The notes: generated by a model not told the origin, from the sequence alone. A stretch of 64,000 bases of DNA from Prorocentrum cordatum (GCA_963575745.1 CAUYUJ010018634.1:77501-141500), one strand, 5' to 3'; counted from the first letter of the stretch, positions 43,216-53,329 are shown. A program made the numbers and translations.

Positions 43216-43414
43216 TGTGATATGGATCGGCGCGCAGCGCCGGGGATGCTTCTGCTGCGAGCGCGGCTCGAACAACTGGCGTAGCACTAAAGCCAAGGGC
43301 CCTGAGAAATAAAAATGGCAGCGGCGAGCAAGGAATGAAACCGCAGGCCCCTCGAGGCTTCTGGGGAACCCCTCTCGGGCCTCTTTCATTCCTGGGGAGT
43401 GAGCTTGATTCGCG
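43216..43414 (-). repeat. 3' LTR of the Copia element
   Basis: 199 bp. Its inner end reads CGCGAATC instead of TGTGAATC (minus strand), so the terminal TG has mutated. Confidence 0.92.
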
Positions 43415-43422
43415 CTCCTCCT
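43415..43422 (-). other. Polypurine tract
   Basis: AGGAGGAG on the minus strand lies directly against the 3' LTR, the expected place for priming of plus-strand synthesis. Confidence 0.6.
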
Positions 43423-43849
43423 AGGACATGCTCGGATCGCCGTCTCGGGCGTCAGAGCGGGGAATATGTAGCAAGCAAGTCACTCGCCAGCAAAAACACT
43501 GAGATAAGCAAGCCAACGGCTTGCATTGTATAGCATACAAGGCGTACTCAGCAATGGCCGGGGTTCGTCTGCGATGCGACAAAACCCAACAGACATAGCC
43601 ATCCTCTCAATATACTAAACGGGTGTGATCGTCATCACAAACAAAAAGCTATGCACACTGAAACGAATGAAGCTTCTCAAGAAAAAAAAGGCGGGGCTAC
43701 GTGTGGATCTATCCAGGTGTAAAAACAACGATATCGGAATACGTAAATCTTGACCAGGCGTAGTATTGGCAACGATGCGGAATACATAAGTCTTGACCAG
43801 GCGTAATATGGGCAGTAGAACATGTCCCGTCCGATCGGCCAAACTGCCG

Positions 43850-44311
43850 TCAAACCAAGGGGGGGGTCGCTTTCTCTTCGGCTTCGCCGGCTTGTCCGCT
43901 AAATCGGATCCCCGCCAAACATCTCTGCCTGTGAGCTTCCACCGGCGGCCCCTGAGGTCATTCATCACACTCTCCGGGAAGATCGTGAAATCGAGATTTC
44001 CGAAATGATAATACCGAGGCAACCACGAAGCGTGCTTCTTGAAGGTCTTGCAAGTGATGTATACACTATGCGGGTTGTGGCCGATGACCACATCATGACT
44101 AGGAATGCCAGTCGCGCAACTGAGCATGTCATTCGGCTGCGCAGTCGGAGAGGATCCGCTCCACGACACAACGCTGGCTGATGAGGCTGAAACGGAACCC
44201 GATGAACTCGCCACGGAAACCATAGTCGGTGATGCGGGAGCCGAACTTCCCTGCGACCTTGCTGATCTTGATCGTCCAGATCCCCGTGCTGATGCTGCGG
44301 CATATGGTCAT
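43850..44311 (-). pseudogene. Extra 3' frame of the Copia element, unknown function
   Basis: A short ATG frame, 44311..44129, reads MTICRSISTGIWTIKISKVA and SRITDYGFRGEFIGFRFSLI. One frameshift near 44150 continues into NDMLSCATGIPSHDVVIGHN, YITCKTFKKHASWLPRYYHF and NLDFTIFPESVMNDLRGRRW, then a Lys/Arg/Pro-rich tail. Composition is protein-like. I do not recognise a domain. Together about 150 residues between the membrane module and the 3' LTR. 43423..43850 shows nothing clear. Confidence 0.45.
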
Positions 44312-44685
44312 GGCGGTGGTGGTGTGATGGCAGACGGTGGTTCTGTCGGTACCTGCGGCGGTGGCGGCTGCTGAATCGTAGCAGATGCTGCTGAGCTCGA
44401 TGCCTGTGCGCTGCTGAACACGTCCGCGTGGGACATCGTGATGTCACCATCGTGGTCGCGGTCCTCTGGAATGGTAGGTGGTATGTTGCGGCGTCGGCCG
44501 AGCATGCGGCCGTCCCAGCCAGGGTGCTCGCCCATGGCCTTCGCCTCGGCGGCGCTCTCCTCGTTGGCGATCGCGTTGTTCTGCTTCAGGATCGTCCAGA
44601 TCGTCATGAAGATGCCGAAACCGATAGTCATGCCGAGGACCAGCGTGAACATCAGCAGGCAAATATAGAAACTGTAGTCCGGCAT
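44308..44685 (-). pseudogene. Transmembrane module 3' of RNase H
   Basis: From a Met at 44685: MPDYSFYICLLMFTLVLGMT then IGFGIFMTIWTILK, a hydrophobic stretch of about 28 residues that should span a membrane once. It is followed by a charged tail (NNAIANEESAAEAKAMGEHP, GRRRNIPPTIPEDRDHDGDI) and a Pro-rich end. It lies in the same frame as most of RT/RNase H, so it may be a C-terminal extension of Pol or a separate product. Ordinary Copia elements end after RNase H. An envelope-like role would be speculation. Confidence 0.55.
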
Positions 44686-44739
44686 TTTCGGCGTGGGCGC
44701 AGGCTGCCCCTCGACCTTGCCGAGGCAGGTGAACTTCAC

Positions 44740-45330
44740 AGGACTGATGCGAGCATGGCAGCGCGTGGCTGCCGGCTCCCATAGGTGTGTTTGCAAGCCC
44801 CGAAGAACGACAGCAGGACGCCCGCCTCCATCGTCTTCGTCAAGGCGTCCGCGACCATGGCCCAGGTCGGGATCCAGCTGAGCTTGAGCGCACTGTCGGG
44901 GTGCACGGCCCCCTTGCTCATGGAGGCGACGATGCGGATTCGCTTGTCGGTAGACTGGCCTATCTGAAGCGATGTGCGTCACGAGACCCTTGCTGTCGCT
45001 GTAGATCTCCCCAGGGCGCTTGTCGGCGAGCACGTCGATCTGCTTGAGCGCCGTCTTGGGGTTGTAGGCCTCGGTCAACAGCTGTCGGAACCACACGTTG
45101 GTCTCCGACCCCTCGAGGGCAGCGTAGCCCTCGGCAGCGAGGGTCGACTTCACCGACCTCTTTACTGTGCCAGAGTGCCAGGCGACGGGCAGGCACAGGT
45201 CGCACCGACCCCCGACGACCTCACGCGGGCGAAGGGCGAGCCCCATCACCATGCCCCACTGACTCTTGACGCCGTCCACGTTGGCGAAGGCGGCGTCGCT
45301 GAAGCACGCGGTGATTGCCGTCTTCAGGTC
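44740..45330 (-). pseudogene. Copia RNase H
   Basis: ACFSDAAFANVDG (first Asp), RSVKSTLAAEGYAALEGSET (Glu) and GEIYSDSKGLVTHIA (second Asp) give the acidic triad. A frameshift near 44965 moves the end of the domain to the next frame, VHPDSALKLSWIPTWAMVAD then ALTKTMEAGV, with the fourth Asp. A further shift near 44780 returns to the first frame. RNase H removes the RNA strand after cDNA synthesis. Confidence 0.8.
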
Positions 45331-47139
45331 GACGAGCCTGCGCTTGAGCACGATCGCGAAGTTCGCGGTGGAGTGCACATATGCGACTGTCTTGTTGAGC
45401 GTCTTCGCGTCGGCCACGGCAGCGACGTTGGTGCGTCGAGCTGCAAAGCTAACCGGGCAGGCTACGTCCGCCCGGGTTTGCACTGCTAGCGGCAACAGCT
45501 GCCCGAGCGTGTGGCGGTAGCTCGTCACCTCGGTGGCGGTAAGCTGGTCCTCAGCACTTCGGCCCTTCTGGGCCTTCAAGTCGACGTAATCCACCTGTGC
45601 GGCAGCGGTGGTCTGGGTCACGCGGAACTCACAGTCGAGCTTGGTAATCGTACGTCCGCAGTACTTGGTGACCCCTTCGACTGGCTTGAGGTGTAGCAGC
45701 TTCCCCAGCGATGCGATAGTGGACTTCCACTTGTTGGAGTTGTTGCGCTGGGCGATGAGGGAATCGCGCGCGTGTGAGTGGACCGCCGCGGCGAGCCCAC
45801 CTTCGTCATTGAAGTAATAGAGGCCCTTCTCGAGCTTGCTCTCAACGAGGCCATGCTCGGCGAAGACCTCCTGCGCGTAGAGGTACCACTGCCTCCCGGC
45901 GTCGCGCGTCCCGTAGATCGCGCCTGTGGCCATCGCGATCTCGCCGGGCTGAGGCCCCGGCGGCGGGTTCTTGGCCGGCATGCGCAGGAGCAGTAGCCTC
46001 TCTATGTTACCCGAGTGCAGGTAGGCCGTCATAGCGTCGTAGGACGAGATGTCCCAGTCCTTCTGGGCCGCAGGAGCTAGGGTCAGGCACAGCGCGCCCC
46101 TGGACCCCGCAGGCGCGTCCGTCCTGATCTGCGACATGTCCTCCTGGCAACCCTGCGCGACCGGGCGTGCCTTCATGATGTTCTGGCCCTTGCTGGTCAG
46201 CAAACAGCGTGTGCCCGCAGGGCGGATGCCAGGGTTGCGCCGCAGGAATTGCTTCAGTTCCTTGGGCGGGAGCTTCCTGTAGGCGCCGAACTCCGTCCAC
46301 TTGGACCACTCGGTCTTCATGGCAGCGTCCATGTTCTTCTTCTCGGTGGCACTCAGCGCGTCGTGCTTGACCTCCTTGGCGGTCGCGTTGCCCGTGAGAA
46401 GTGCCTCGCGGAGTCGTGTGCTTGCGTAGAGCTCGTCCGCGTGCTTCTGGAGGTAGTTGTCTAGGTAGAGGTCGACCTTGTTCGTGTCCTTCGGCCTCTT
46501 GAAGCGCTTGGGCAGATCGTCCCAGAGATCCTTGCGCTTGGCAGCGCGCTCGCGGGGTTCGAGCTCGTTCTGGCGGTCACGTTGCAGTGCCGCTGGTGCG
46601 TTCTCCTGTTGAACTTGGCGCTGCGTCTTGGTGCCGCGCTGGTTCTCGGTGTCCGATGGGCGCCGCGACATCGTCTCCTGGCGCGCCTGCCCCTCCGCAA
46701 TCTTGGCCCATTCTCGAATCATGTCCGAGCCATCGAACTCGATGTCATCGTCGACCGGGCCCTGATGGGGCAGGTTCAGGAGGTCGAAAATCTGCGGCAG
46801 CAGCGGCGGAATTGGCTGCAGGAGCGGCAGCATCGCCTGAGCCTGAGGCTGGCGCCGGCGGGTCGACAGGTGGCGGCGGCGGCGGCTCCGCTGGCGGTGG
46901 CAGCGGCGGGGGCTGCTGTGCGTCTCCTCCCGAAGGCGGTGGGGCCGGTCCTCCACTGCCGCTTGCTCCTCCACTGGTTGTGAAGTCGCCGTCTCCTTGG
47001 CGGCGTGCCAGCCACTCGGCGTGCTTATGAGCGCGCCGGCTCGCTTCGGAATGCTCGATGTTGCCGAAGTTGTGCTGCTGGATGGCCGGCTGCTGGTCGG
47101 GTGCTGGTAGCGCTGGTGGTGTGGGAGGCTGACCGTCAC
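45280..47139 (-). pseudogene. Copia reverse transcriptase with mutated catalytic site
   Basis: After a Pro/Gly-rich linker and a frame change near 46850, the domain begins EWSKWTEFGAYRKLPPKELK and continues GTRCLLTSKG, SSYDAMTAYLHSG (first catalytic Asp at 46038) and GAIYGTRDAGRQWYLYAQEV. At the position of the Copia VDD/YVDD motif it reads HSHARDSLIA (about 45777..45750), so the first of the two Asp residues is lost. WKSTIASLGKLLHLKPVEGV and GQLLPLAVQTRADVACPV follow. The domain is otherwise open for 1.8 kb. Without the Asp pair it should be inactive. Confidence 0.85.
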
Positions 47140-47499
47140 TGCGGGGGCGCTTCTTCGATGTCGGCCCCGTCAGATCAAGGGGCATGTCGTCGTCAGCGTC
47201 TGGCGGTCCAGCAGGGTCTCCTCCTTCGCCGGGGTCGGGCGGAGGGGATCCGCCGCCTGCGCCGCCGCCGCGGCCTGGAGGAGGTGCGGGCCCGGAGGTC
47301 CCTGGCGGGGCGCCTGGCGGAGGTCCAGGCGGCCGGTTGCCGTTCAGCGCGTTCAGCACATGTCCCCACGGAACGAGTTCCGTGGCCGTGGCGTGGCGTA
47401 GGTGCCCACGGTTGACCTTCACGGTCGTGGAGCGGTGGCTGACCCATGCGTTCGACGCGCCCTCGAACCCGATGATGACGGCGGGCCCGTGCCACTGCA

Positions 47500-48564
47500 A
47501 GGCCCATTCTCTCTTGGGCTTGCCGCTGCCCCTCCAGTAGTGCACCTGATCGCCGGTCTGGTAGACGTCGCAGGCCTGCTGCGCTCCACCTGCCAGAGAT
47601 CGGGCCAGCAACGCCCTTGAGAGGGACTGGTTGAACCTCCGGTGCTGCATGGAGGTCTGCGCGGCCTTCACGATAGCGATCCTCTCCGAGAACGGCTTGT
47701 CGGACGCGATGCGCTCGTGCAGGGGCAGCCTGCCGGCGTTGTCCAGCAAGACATGCGGGGGGCGAAGGCCTCGCCCGAGCACCCGCTGCGACGGCGAGTA
47801 GCCTGTGGAGTTGACCTGGCTGTTCACGGCCCAGCACACGGAGGCGATCATCCACTGGACTTTGTGAGCGGCCGCGGGCTGGGCGAACCTGATGCTGAAC
47901 TGGTCGATCAGCTTCCTCGCGTGCACCTTCCACATCCCTCCACGTCGTTCCACGGTAGCATTATGCTGCGGCGTCGCCGCAGATGTCCTCATCAAGCGGC
48001 AGCCCGTGTCCTCGAGCTCCTTGGAGAACTCTCGCTCGAACTCGCCTCCCCCATCAAAAATATGACTCGCTGGGGCGCGCCAAAAGGCGTGATCCAAATC
48101 TGCAACAGTCGAACGAAAAGAACCGATGGGTGCCTTGATGTGACAGTGCCGCGCATCGTAAAACCTGAGGCCAGGTCGACCACGTTGAGGTATACCAGCT
48201 GGTTGCCAGCGTAGCCGGCCAGGGTGAACAGGTCCACTCCGATGGAGTCGTTGAAGTCCCTGTCCAGTCTGATCCGCCCCCGTAGGTGATGTGGTCGCTG
48301 ATGTGCTGCGCGCACCTCGCAGTAAAGGTTGAGGGCCATCTCGATGGACCTCTGCGATCCACCAGTCACGCGAATGGCTCGGGCAAGTGAATCGTTGGAC
48401 GGGCGCCCCGTGTTCACGTGGAGCTGCATGATGGCTGTCCGTAGTGTCCGCTCCTCCGCGGCCGTGAGCGCCGGCTCCCGAGCGGCGGTGGTGCCCTTCT
48501 CGTCGTCGGTGTAAGGTGAGCTTCTCGTGCAAGTCCGCAGTTCGGACGCCGCAGCTGCTCGGCT
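47500..48564 (-). pseudogene. Copia integrase
   Basis: One frame (to 47992) carries a zinc-binding remnant, LHVNTGRPSNDSLARAI then YCEVRAAH (one His and one Cys of the HHCC set replaced by Arg), and the first catalytic Asp in SIGVDLFTLAGYAGN (48234). A frameshift near 48070 leads to the next frame with IFDGGGEFEREFSKELEDTG (second Asp, 48055) and HNATVERRGGMWKVHARKL (Glu, 47950). All three catalytic residues are therefore present, split over two frames. GDQVHYWRG and WHGPAVIIGFEG mark the C-terminal part. Integrase inserts the cDNA copy. This one is broken. Confidence 0.85.
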
Positions 48565-49560
48565 AGCGCCGTCGCGAGCTTGGTCGCGTAGTTCTCGCTG
48601 CGCTTCGCGCCCTTCCCGCGGGCCTCCGCGCGTGGGTGCCCCCCGCTGCAGAAGCGCCTGAGCGAGTCGTCGAACCCGAAATGGTCGATGATGATCCGCC
48701 ACGGCTTCTTGATGTGGATCCCATTATTTGTCTTGAGGTTGAACGCGCAGCCGTCGGAGTCCACGACGCGCGGAAGCTGCTCCATCAGCTGCTTGGCAAT
48801 GGCGTTGTTGTTGGGGTCCCATCTGTCGCAGCACCTCGGCCACTCGAACGAGACGGCGAGCTGGGCGCCGAACTCCTCGCGCAGCCGTGACATGGACTAC
48901 AGGAACAAGCCGATCATATGCTTGAACATGTCCCGGCCCCTTTTCAACTTGGGGATCTTGCTCGGGTCGATCTGGACGACGAGTCGTTGTAGCGATGTCC
49001 ACGGCTGACAGGGAAACGCAGCGTGAACTCGCGCACTCTTGCCAGCGGCAAGGTGTTTCCGGATCCTGCCCTCCAGCTTCTGGACCACGACCTGCTTGGA
49101 GAGGTCGAAGCCTGGAAGACCGCACCCGGCAGCAGCTCCTCCCTTCTTCTTCCAGACGGCGCTGGGCTTGCTGTCCGGTTTGCAGCGCCACTCGTAGAGC
49201 ACGGTGCTGTTCGCTGCGGAGGTCGGGCTGGATCTCGTTGTAGACTTGGCCATATTCGTAATCAAGGCCTGGCCGATCTTGTGCGGCTGGATGCCGCTCT
49301 TGCTGGTGACGAAGACTGAGCGCTCGCCAGCGATCAGCTGCGGCTTCGTCCCCTTCTTGAGCGTCCTCGCGCGCGGCTGCTCCTCCTCCGCGATGTTGGC
49401 CTGGGGTCCGAGGCAGCCGTTGGCGATGGCGCCCTGGCCGTGACTCAGGGTTACGGGCGCGCCGAAAACGCCGTCCGAACATAACCCTCGGTGGCTGCAG
49501 GCCTCGAAGGTCGTCTCGCCACAGGCGATGCAGTCCTGCAAGGGCTCGGTCACACGCGTC
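48565..49560 (-). pseudogene. Methyltransferase-like domain inside the Copia polyprotein
   Basis: Between protease and integrase the frame reads CGLPGFDLSKQVVVQKLE, VHAAFPCQPWTSLQRL (Pro-Cys at about 49013), a stop TAG at 48897, and in the same frame AVSFEWPRCCDRWDPNN (about 48850), DGCAFNLKTNNGIHIKKPWR (about 48750) and FCSGGHPRAEARGKGAKRSE. A Pro-Cys-Gln motif and a later F-E-x-P motif are spaced like motifs IV and VI of DNA cytosine-5 methyltransferases. The S-F-E-W-P...K-K-P-W pattern recurs, as I recall, in dinoflagellate retroelement polyproteins. The Gly-rich SAM-binding motif I is not clear and the domain is split by the stop, so this copy is inactive. The methyltransferase assignment is an inference. 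Confidence 0.6.
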
Positions 49561-49799
49561 GTGGGGTGGTTTGTCTGCGGCAGCGTCGCTAGCGCGAGGT
49601 TCGGGGCTGGAGCTGCGGTGGAGCAGCAGACCAGAGCTGACTCTACGGCCGAAAGTAGCCGCGACCCCTTCGGTCGCCGAGTCTGGAGACATCTCGGAAC
49701 GTTCAGCTTTCTTCGTGACGAAATTGTGGCTGGTGTCGATCAGCGCACTGGTCCTGGTAGCGTCGGTGACCGTGGGCCGGTCGCCCGTCCTCGTCTTCC

Positions 49800-50376
49800 G
49801 ATCCCGTCGGTCGAGCGTCTACGTGCAGGGTCTTGTCCAGCTGTCGCTTCCTTCCGGACGAGCTGGCTGCGCTGGGCGGTTGCTCCATGCCGGCGTCCTT
49901 GATGGCCTGCCAGTCCTCTGACTGCAACTTGATTGCGGGATGTCCCGCGGCGCTCGTGGTGAGCTTCTGGGTGGCGTTCCCGATGCGGATCTGGCCTTCC
50001 AGAGAGAGATGTCGATCTTGGAAGGCTGGATGAAATCGCGGCCGATGAGCAGGCCCAGCGTGGGGCTGTCCACGACGCTTAACACGATGCGGCCAGCCTG
50101 GCCGCACAGCGCAAGCGGCGCGGGGACTCGCAGCTTGCTCGGGAGAGCACGCCCGTTGCCGAACCCATAGACCTCGTCCTCCGGCTCTTCGAGGATCTGG
50201 TTGGCAAGCCCCATCCTCGTGAGGATGTCCTTGTAGTTGTCGTGCCACTTCTTGCCCGAGACGCAGAAAAGGCAGGCGGTGTCGACCGCGCCGACGCCTT
50301 CGTCCACGGGCTTGACACTGCCGGTCGTGACGTTCACGTTCGGCAGGTGGTGGATGAGCCGCTCCGAGACGCAAGT
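49800..50376 (-). pseudogene. Copia aspartic protease region
   Basis: AVDTACLFCVSGKKWHDNYK around 50283 holds the catalytic Asp (DTAC in place of the usual DTG/DSG), and LGLLIGRDF downstream fits the fold's second conserved block. The frame shifts near 49990 (IRIGNATQKLTTSAAGHPAI is in the next frame) and again near 49800. The protease would cut the polyprotein. Gly to Ala in the active-site triplet is unusual and may be damage or a lineage trait. Confidence 0.65.
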
Positions 50377-51625
50377 CTCCGGGGGTGGCGTGACCGGTCC
50401 CTGCGGGTGCATGGCGATCTCCTTGTCCGCGAACTGGACCTGCTCGGTCATGTGCGCCTGGCGCTGAGGACGGCCTCCGCGACCTCCTCGCCCGCTGCAT
50501 TTTGACTTGCCGTCCTCGGGCTCGAACTTGCGAGCGCCTGGCGCGGGGCGCTCCTCGCCCCCTGTCCAGTGTCCAGTCTCGCCGCAGTCCCAGCAATAAG
50601 TATTCCTCTTGCGCTGGTCGACCCGGCAAAGTAACTTGGTCGGGCGGCGGGGCGGTGCGGACCTCGACTTGCCGCGGCCCGTGAGGGCCTCCCGGGCCGA
50701 TCTGATGGTTGCCATGGCCTCGGGGATAGCGGCAAGTTCCGCTGCGGCAGCTTCGACCTTGGCAGAGTCGTCGCCGTCGAACAGCTCGGAGATGGACTCG
50801 AGCTCGGCGCTGAAGGCCTCGAGCTCCTGGCGAACCATGTCCTGGACGTCGATCTCGTCCTCGTCGTCCTCCTCTTGCTCTTCGTCGTTCTCGTCGTCTG
50901 GCTCGTCGACGACATTGGCAGAGCGCCCCCCGCGGCTGGCGGAAACGTTGCTGCGCCAGCCGCCGTGCGAGCGCGACTGGTTGGTCCGTGGCCGCGGCGG
51001 GGGAGCGCGGCGCTCCGACGCATGTATATCCGGGAACGTCCTGGCCAGCAGCCCGCGGACGCGCTGGTAGCCGTAGTACTCGTCGGGCAGGTTGCCTACG
51101 ACGCGCTCTCGGTGCTCTGCCTTGAGCCCGGCCTTGCGCAGCAGGAACCATCCCGCCACGTCGTCCAGCGCGTTGAGGCCCATCTTGTTCTCGCGTACCT
51201 GCTGCAGTCCAGTCTCGGACCGGATGAGCCAATCCCTTCATGCGTTCACCTCTTCGTCGATGATGTTGAGTCGACTCGAAGAACTTCTCGAGGGCCTCGC
51301 CCTTCGGCGCAGGCTTCTGCTGACCCAAACTAGCCTCAAGGTGTTGCAGCGCGTTCTCTATGTCAACCTGGTTCCTATTCCGCTTCCTATCATCGGGATC
51401 TTCGATGTCCACCGCGGCTGCTGGATGCAGCTGCGCCTCCGCCATATTTAGCGCTGCGCCGCGGGCTGTCCCACTGAGCTTCAGCGCGAGCTGTGATGCG
51501 AGACTATGAGCCACGGCGAGGTTCTCGCTGAGCTTCCAGAGCTTGACCTCCTGTTTGTAGTCTCTCCACTTTGCCGGGTCGCCATTCCGTGTAGGGATGG
51601 TGTTGTACGTGCAATTATCAGTCAT
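50377..51625 (-). pseudogene. gag: Copia gag, frameshifted
   Basis: The ATG at 51625 opens with MTDNCTYNTIPTRNGDPAKW and RDYKQEVKLWKLSENL, typical of the start of a Copia capsid protein. Near 51278 the sensible reading changes frame (RLNIIDEEV, then an in-frame TGA near 51241 where Trp would fit, then RDWLIRSETGLQQVRENKMG). It continues in that frame with LLRKAGLKAEHRERVV and YGYQRVRGLLARTF. An acidic stretch (DEPDDENDEEQEEDDEDE) follows. The zinc knuckle, CWDCGETGHWTGGE (50595..50554), has lost its last Cys. Gag forms the particle that encloses the RNA. This copy cannot make a full protein. Confidence 0.8.
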
Positions 51626-51639
51626 TTTGTCAAGAGTGA

Positions 51640-52135
51640 TGTAGCGAGCCGCGTCGCTGACGCTGGCGTCGAAAGAGAAATAGGCATTGATGCTGGCGTC
51701 GCTGACGCCGGTGTTGGAGAAGTAGGCGTAGATGCTGGCGTCGCTGACGCTGTCGTTGGAGAAATCGGCGTTGATGCTTGCGTCGCTGACGCTGCCGTAG
51801 GAGAAGGAGGCGCTGATGCTTGCGTCGCTGACACTGACCTGGGAGAAGTAGGCGAAGTCGTCGTGGATGTCGGCGTCGCTGACGCTGTGAAGTAGGCGTT
51901 GATGTCGGCGTCGCTGACGCTGACGTACGGGAAGTAGGCGTTGGTGACGGCGTCGCTGACGCTGTCGGAGAAGTAGGCGTGGATGTCGGCGTCGCTGACG
52001 CTGACGTACGGGAAGTAGGCGTTGGAAGCGTAGGTGACGGCGTCGCTGACGCTGTCGTAGGAGTTGGCAGGGTAGGCGTAGGCGTCGGCGTCGCTGACGC
52101 TGACGTTGATGATGCTAGCGTCGCTGGCGCTGGAG
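51640..52135 (-). repeat. Hairpin minisatellite in the Copia leader
   Basis: About twelve copies of GCGTCGCTGACGC (or one-base variants) at 30-50 bp spacing, starting at 51651, 51696, 51738 and on to about 52118. Each copy is itself a stem-loop: GCGTC and GACGC pair around GCT. The spacers share GGAGAAGTAGGCGTNGATG-like words. The array fills the leader between the 5' LTR and the gag ATG and is open in one frame (VSDAD- and SATPAS-rich translation), but has no protein-like complexity. Confidence 0.85.
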
Positions 52136-52261
52136 AGGGCGCCGAACAACAGCGCGACCAGGCTGGTCAGGAAGCCGCTGGGGTTCGATTCAGGAAGACG
52201 TGTCGCAAACGCCGTCTTGCAATTTGTACGGCCGCAGGCCGGGATAGCAGAACGGTCTCGC

Positions 52262-52273
52262 TCCAGGCTGCCA
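52262..52273 (-). other. Candidate primer-binding site
   Basis: One base inside the 5' LTR the minus strand reads TGGCAGCCTGGA. It begins TGG, as a site complementary to a tRNA 3' CCA end should. The tRNA cannot be named from this. Confidence 0.45.
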
Positions 52274-52274
52274 C

Positions 52275-52473
52275 TGTGATATGGATCGGCGCGCAGCGCC
52301 GGGGATGCTTTTGCTGCGAGCGCGGCTCGAACAACTGGCGTAGCACTGAGGCCAAGGGCCCTGAGAAATAAAAATGGCAGCGGCGAGCAAGGAATGAAAC
52401 CGCAGGCCCCTCGAGGCTTTTGGGGAACCCCTCTCGGGCCTCTTACGTTCCTGGGGAGTGAGCTTGATTCACA
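52275..52473 (-). repeat. 5' LTR of the Copia element
   Basis: 199 bp, minus-strand ends TGTGAATC and ATATCACA. Being the 5' LTR it would carry the promoter. No TATA-like box is obvious. It differs from the 3' LTR by seven transitions and one transversion. Confidence 0.92.
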
Positions 52474-52478
52474 CCTCC
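52474..52478. other. Target-site duplication, right copy (CCTCC)
   Basis: Matches 43211..43215 and abuts the outer end of the right LTR. Confidence 0.8.
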
Positions 52479-53289
52479 GACCCCAGCTTCTCGGGCCCCC
52501 ACCGGGCGGCATGGCTGAGAACCGGGCGTCGCAGCAGGAGCCGCGACGGCCAGTGTTCATGCTCAGGCTTTCGGCGTTCGGGAGGCCTCTGGCGGCCTCG
52601 GCACGCTCCCGAGAAGCCTCCCCGAAGGCCCCCGGGCCCTCCTCTGAGAACCCCCCCCTGTCCTCTTGGAGGGCGGCCCCCCTTCCTCCTCCACCTTCTC
52701 CAGCTGCTGCTCCTCGTCCTTTCCCTCGTCTTTTCCTTCCTCCTCCTGCTCCTCCTCCTCCTCCTCCTCCTCCTGCTCCTCCTCTTCCTCCTCCTCCTGC
52801 TCTTGCTCCTGCTCCTCCACCTCCTCCTCCTCCTCCTCCTCCTGCTCCTTGTCCTCCTCCTGCTCCTTGTCCTCCTCCTTGTCCTCCTCCTTGTCCTCCT
52901 CCTTGTCCTCCTCCTCCTCCCACCTTCGAGCCTCGAGCTGAAGACAGTGTCGGGCGATAATTACGATGCCCCGATGCCCTCGATGGCTCTCCTCCCAGCC
53001 GGTGCTGCGGCAGGGTAAAACAAAACCAAGAGGCGAGGAGAGTAGAAAGAGCCACCGAGCGCAGCGGATCCTCCTCCTCCTCCTCCTGCGCGCTACGGGT
53101 ATGAAGGCATTGCTCAACTTCTTTCGGGGCCGCTTCCTGGCGCCAAGCCCGCCAAACCAGCGAGGCGGATGCTTTTCGCCGTTCCCGGGCCCTGGGCGCC
53201 CCCGCCGGGCCCTGGGAGGAGTCGGAAAACGAAGCCTGGTGGAACCCCCGGTGCCGAGGGATTGGCCCAGAACTCCGAGGGACCCTGAA
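52479..53289. other. Spacer with a (CTC)n array
   Basis: 52738..52922 is CTC/CCT with CTTGTC interruptions; a shorter run is at 53068..53090. No supported gene. Confidence 0.55.
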
Positions 53290-53329
53290 TGGAAGATCAG
53301 CCCGGTGAGTACCGCCTCAAGTCCAACTC

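Larger units (their letters stand above)
43216..52473 (-). mobile_element. Full-length Ty1/Copia-type LTR retrotransposon
   Basis: 9258 bp bounded by 199-bp direct repeats (43216..43414 and 52275..52473) that differ at 8 positions, and by the 5-bp target duplication CCTCC (43211..43215 and 52474..52478). Read on the minus strand the 5' LTR starts TGTG and ends CACA. The order leader, gag, protease, extra methyltransferase-like domain, integrase, reverse transcriptase, RNase H is Copia order (integrase before RT). A transmembrane module and a further frame lie 3' of RNase H. About ten frame changes and at least two stops make it non-autonomous. LTR divergence of about 4% means insertion is not very recent. 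Confidence 0.93.

Noticed and set aside
43216-43414. tRNA-like or SINE copy because of GGCTCGAACAACTGG
   Set aside because: The B-box resemblance is partial and the sequence is one of a pair of LTRs with exact target duplication.
48565-49560. Host DNA methyltransferase gene
   Set aside because: The domain lies inside the LTR element between protease and integrase and in the same orientation, so it belongs to the retrotransposon.
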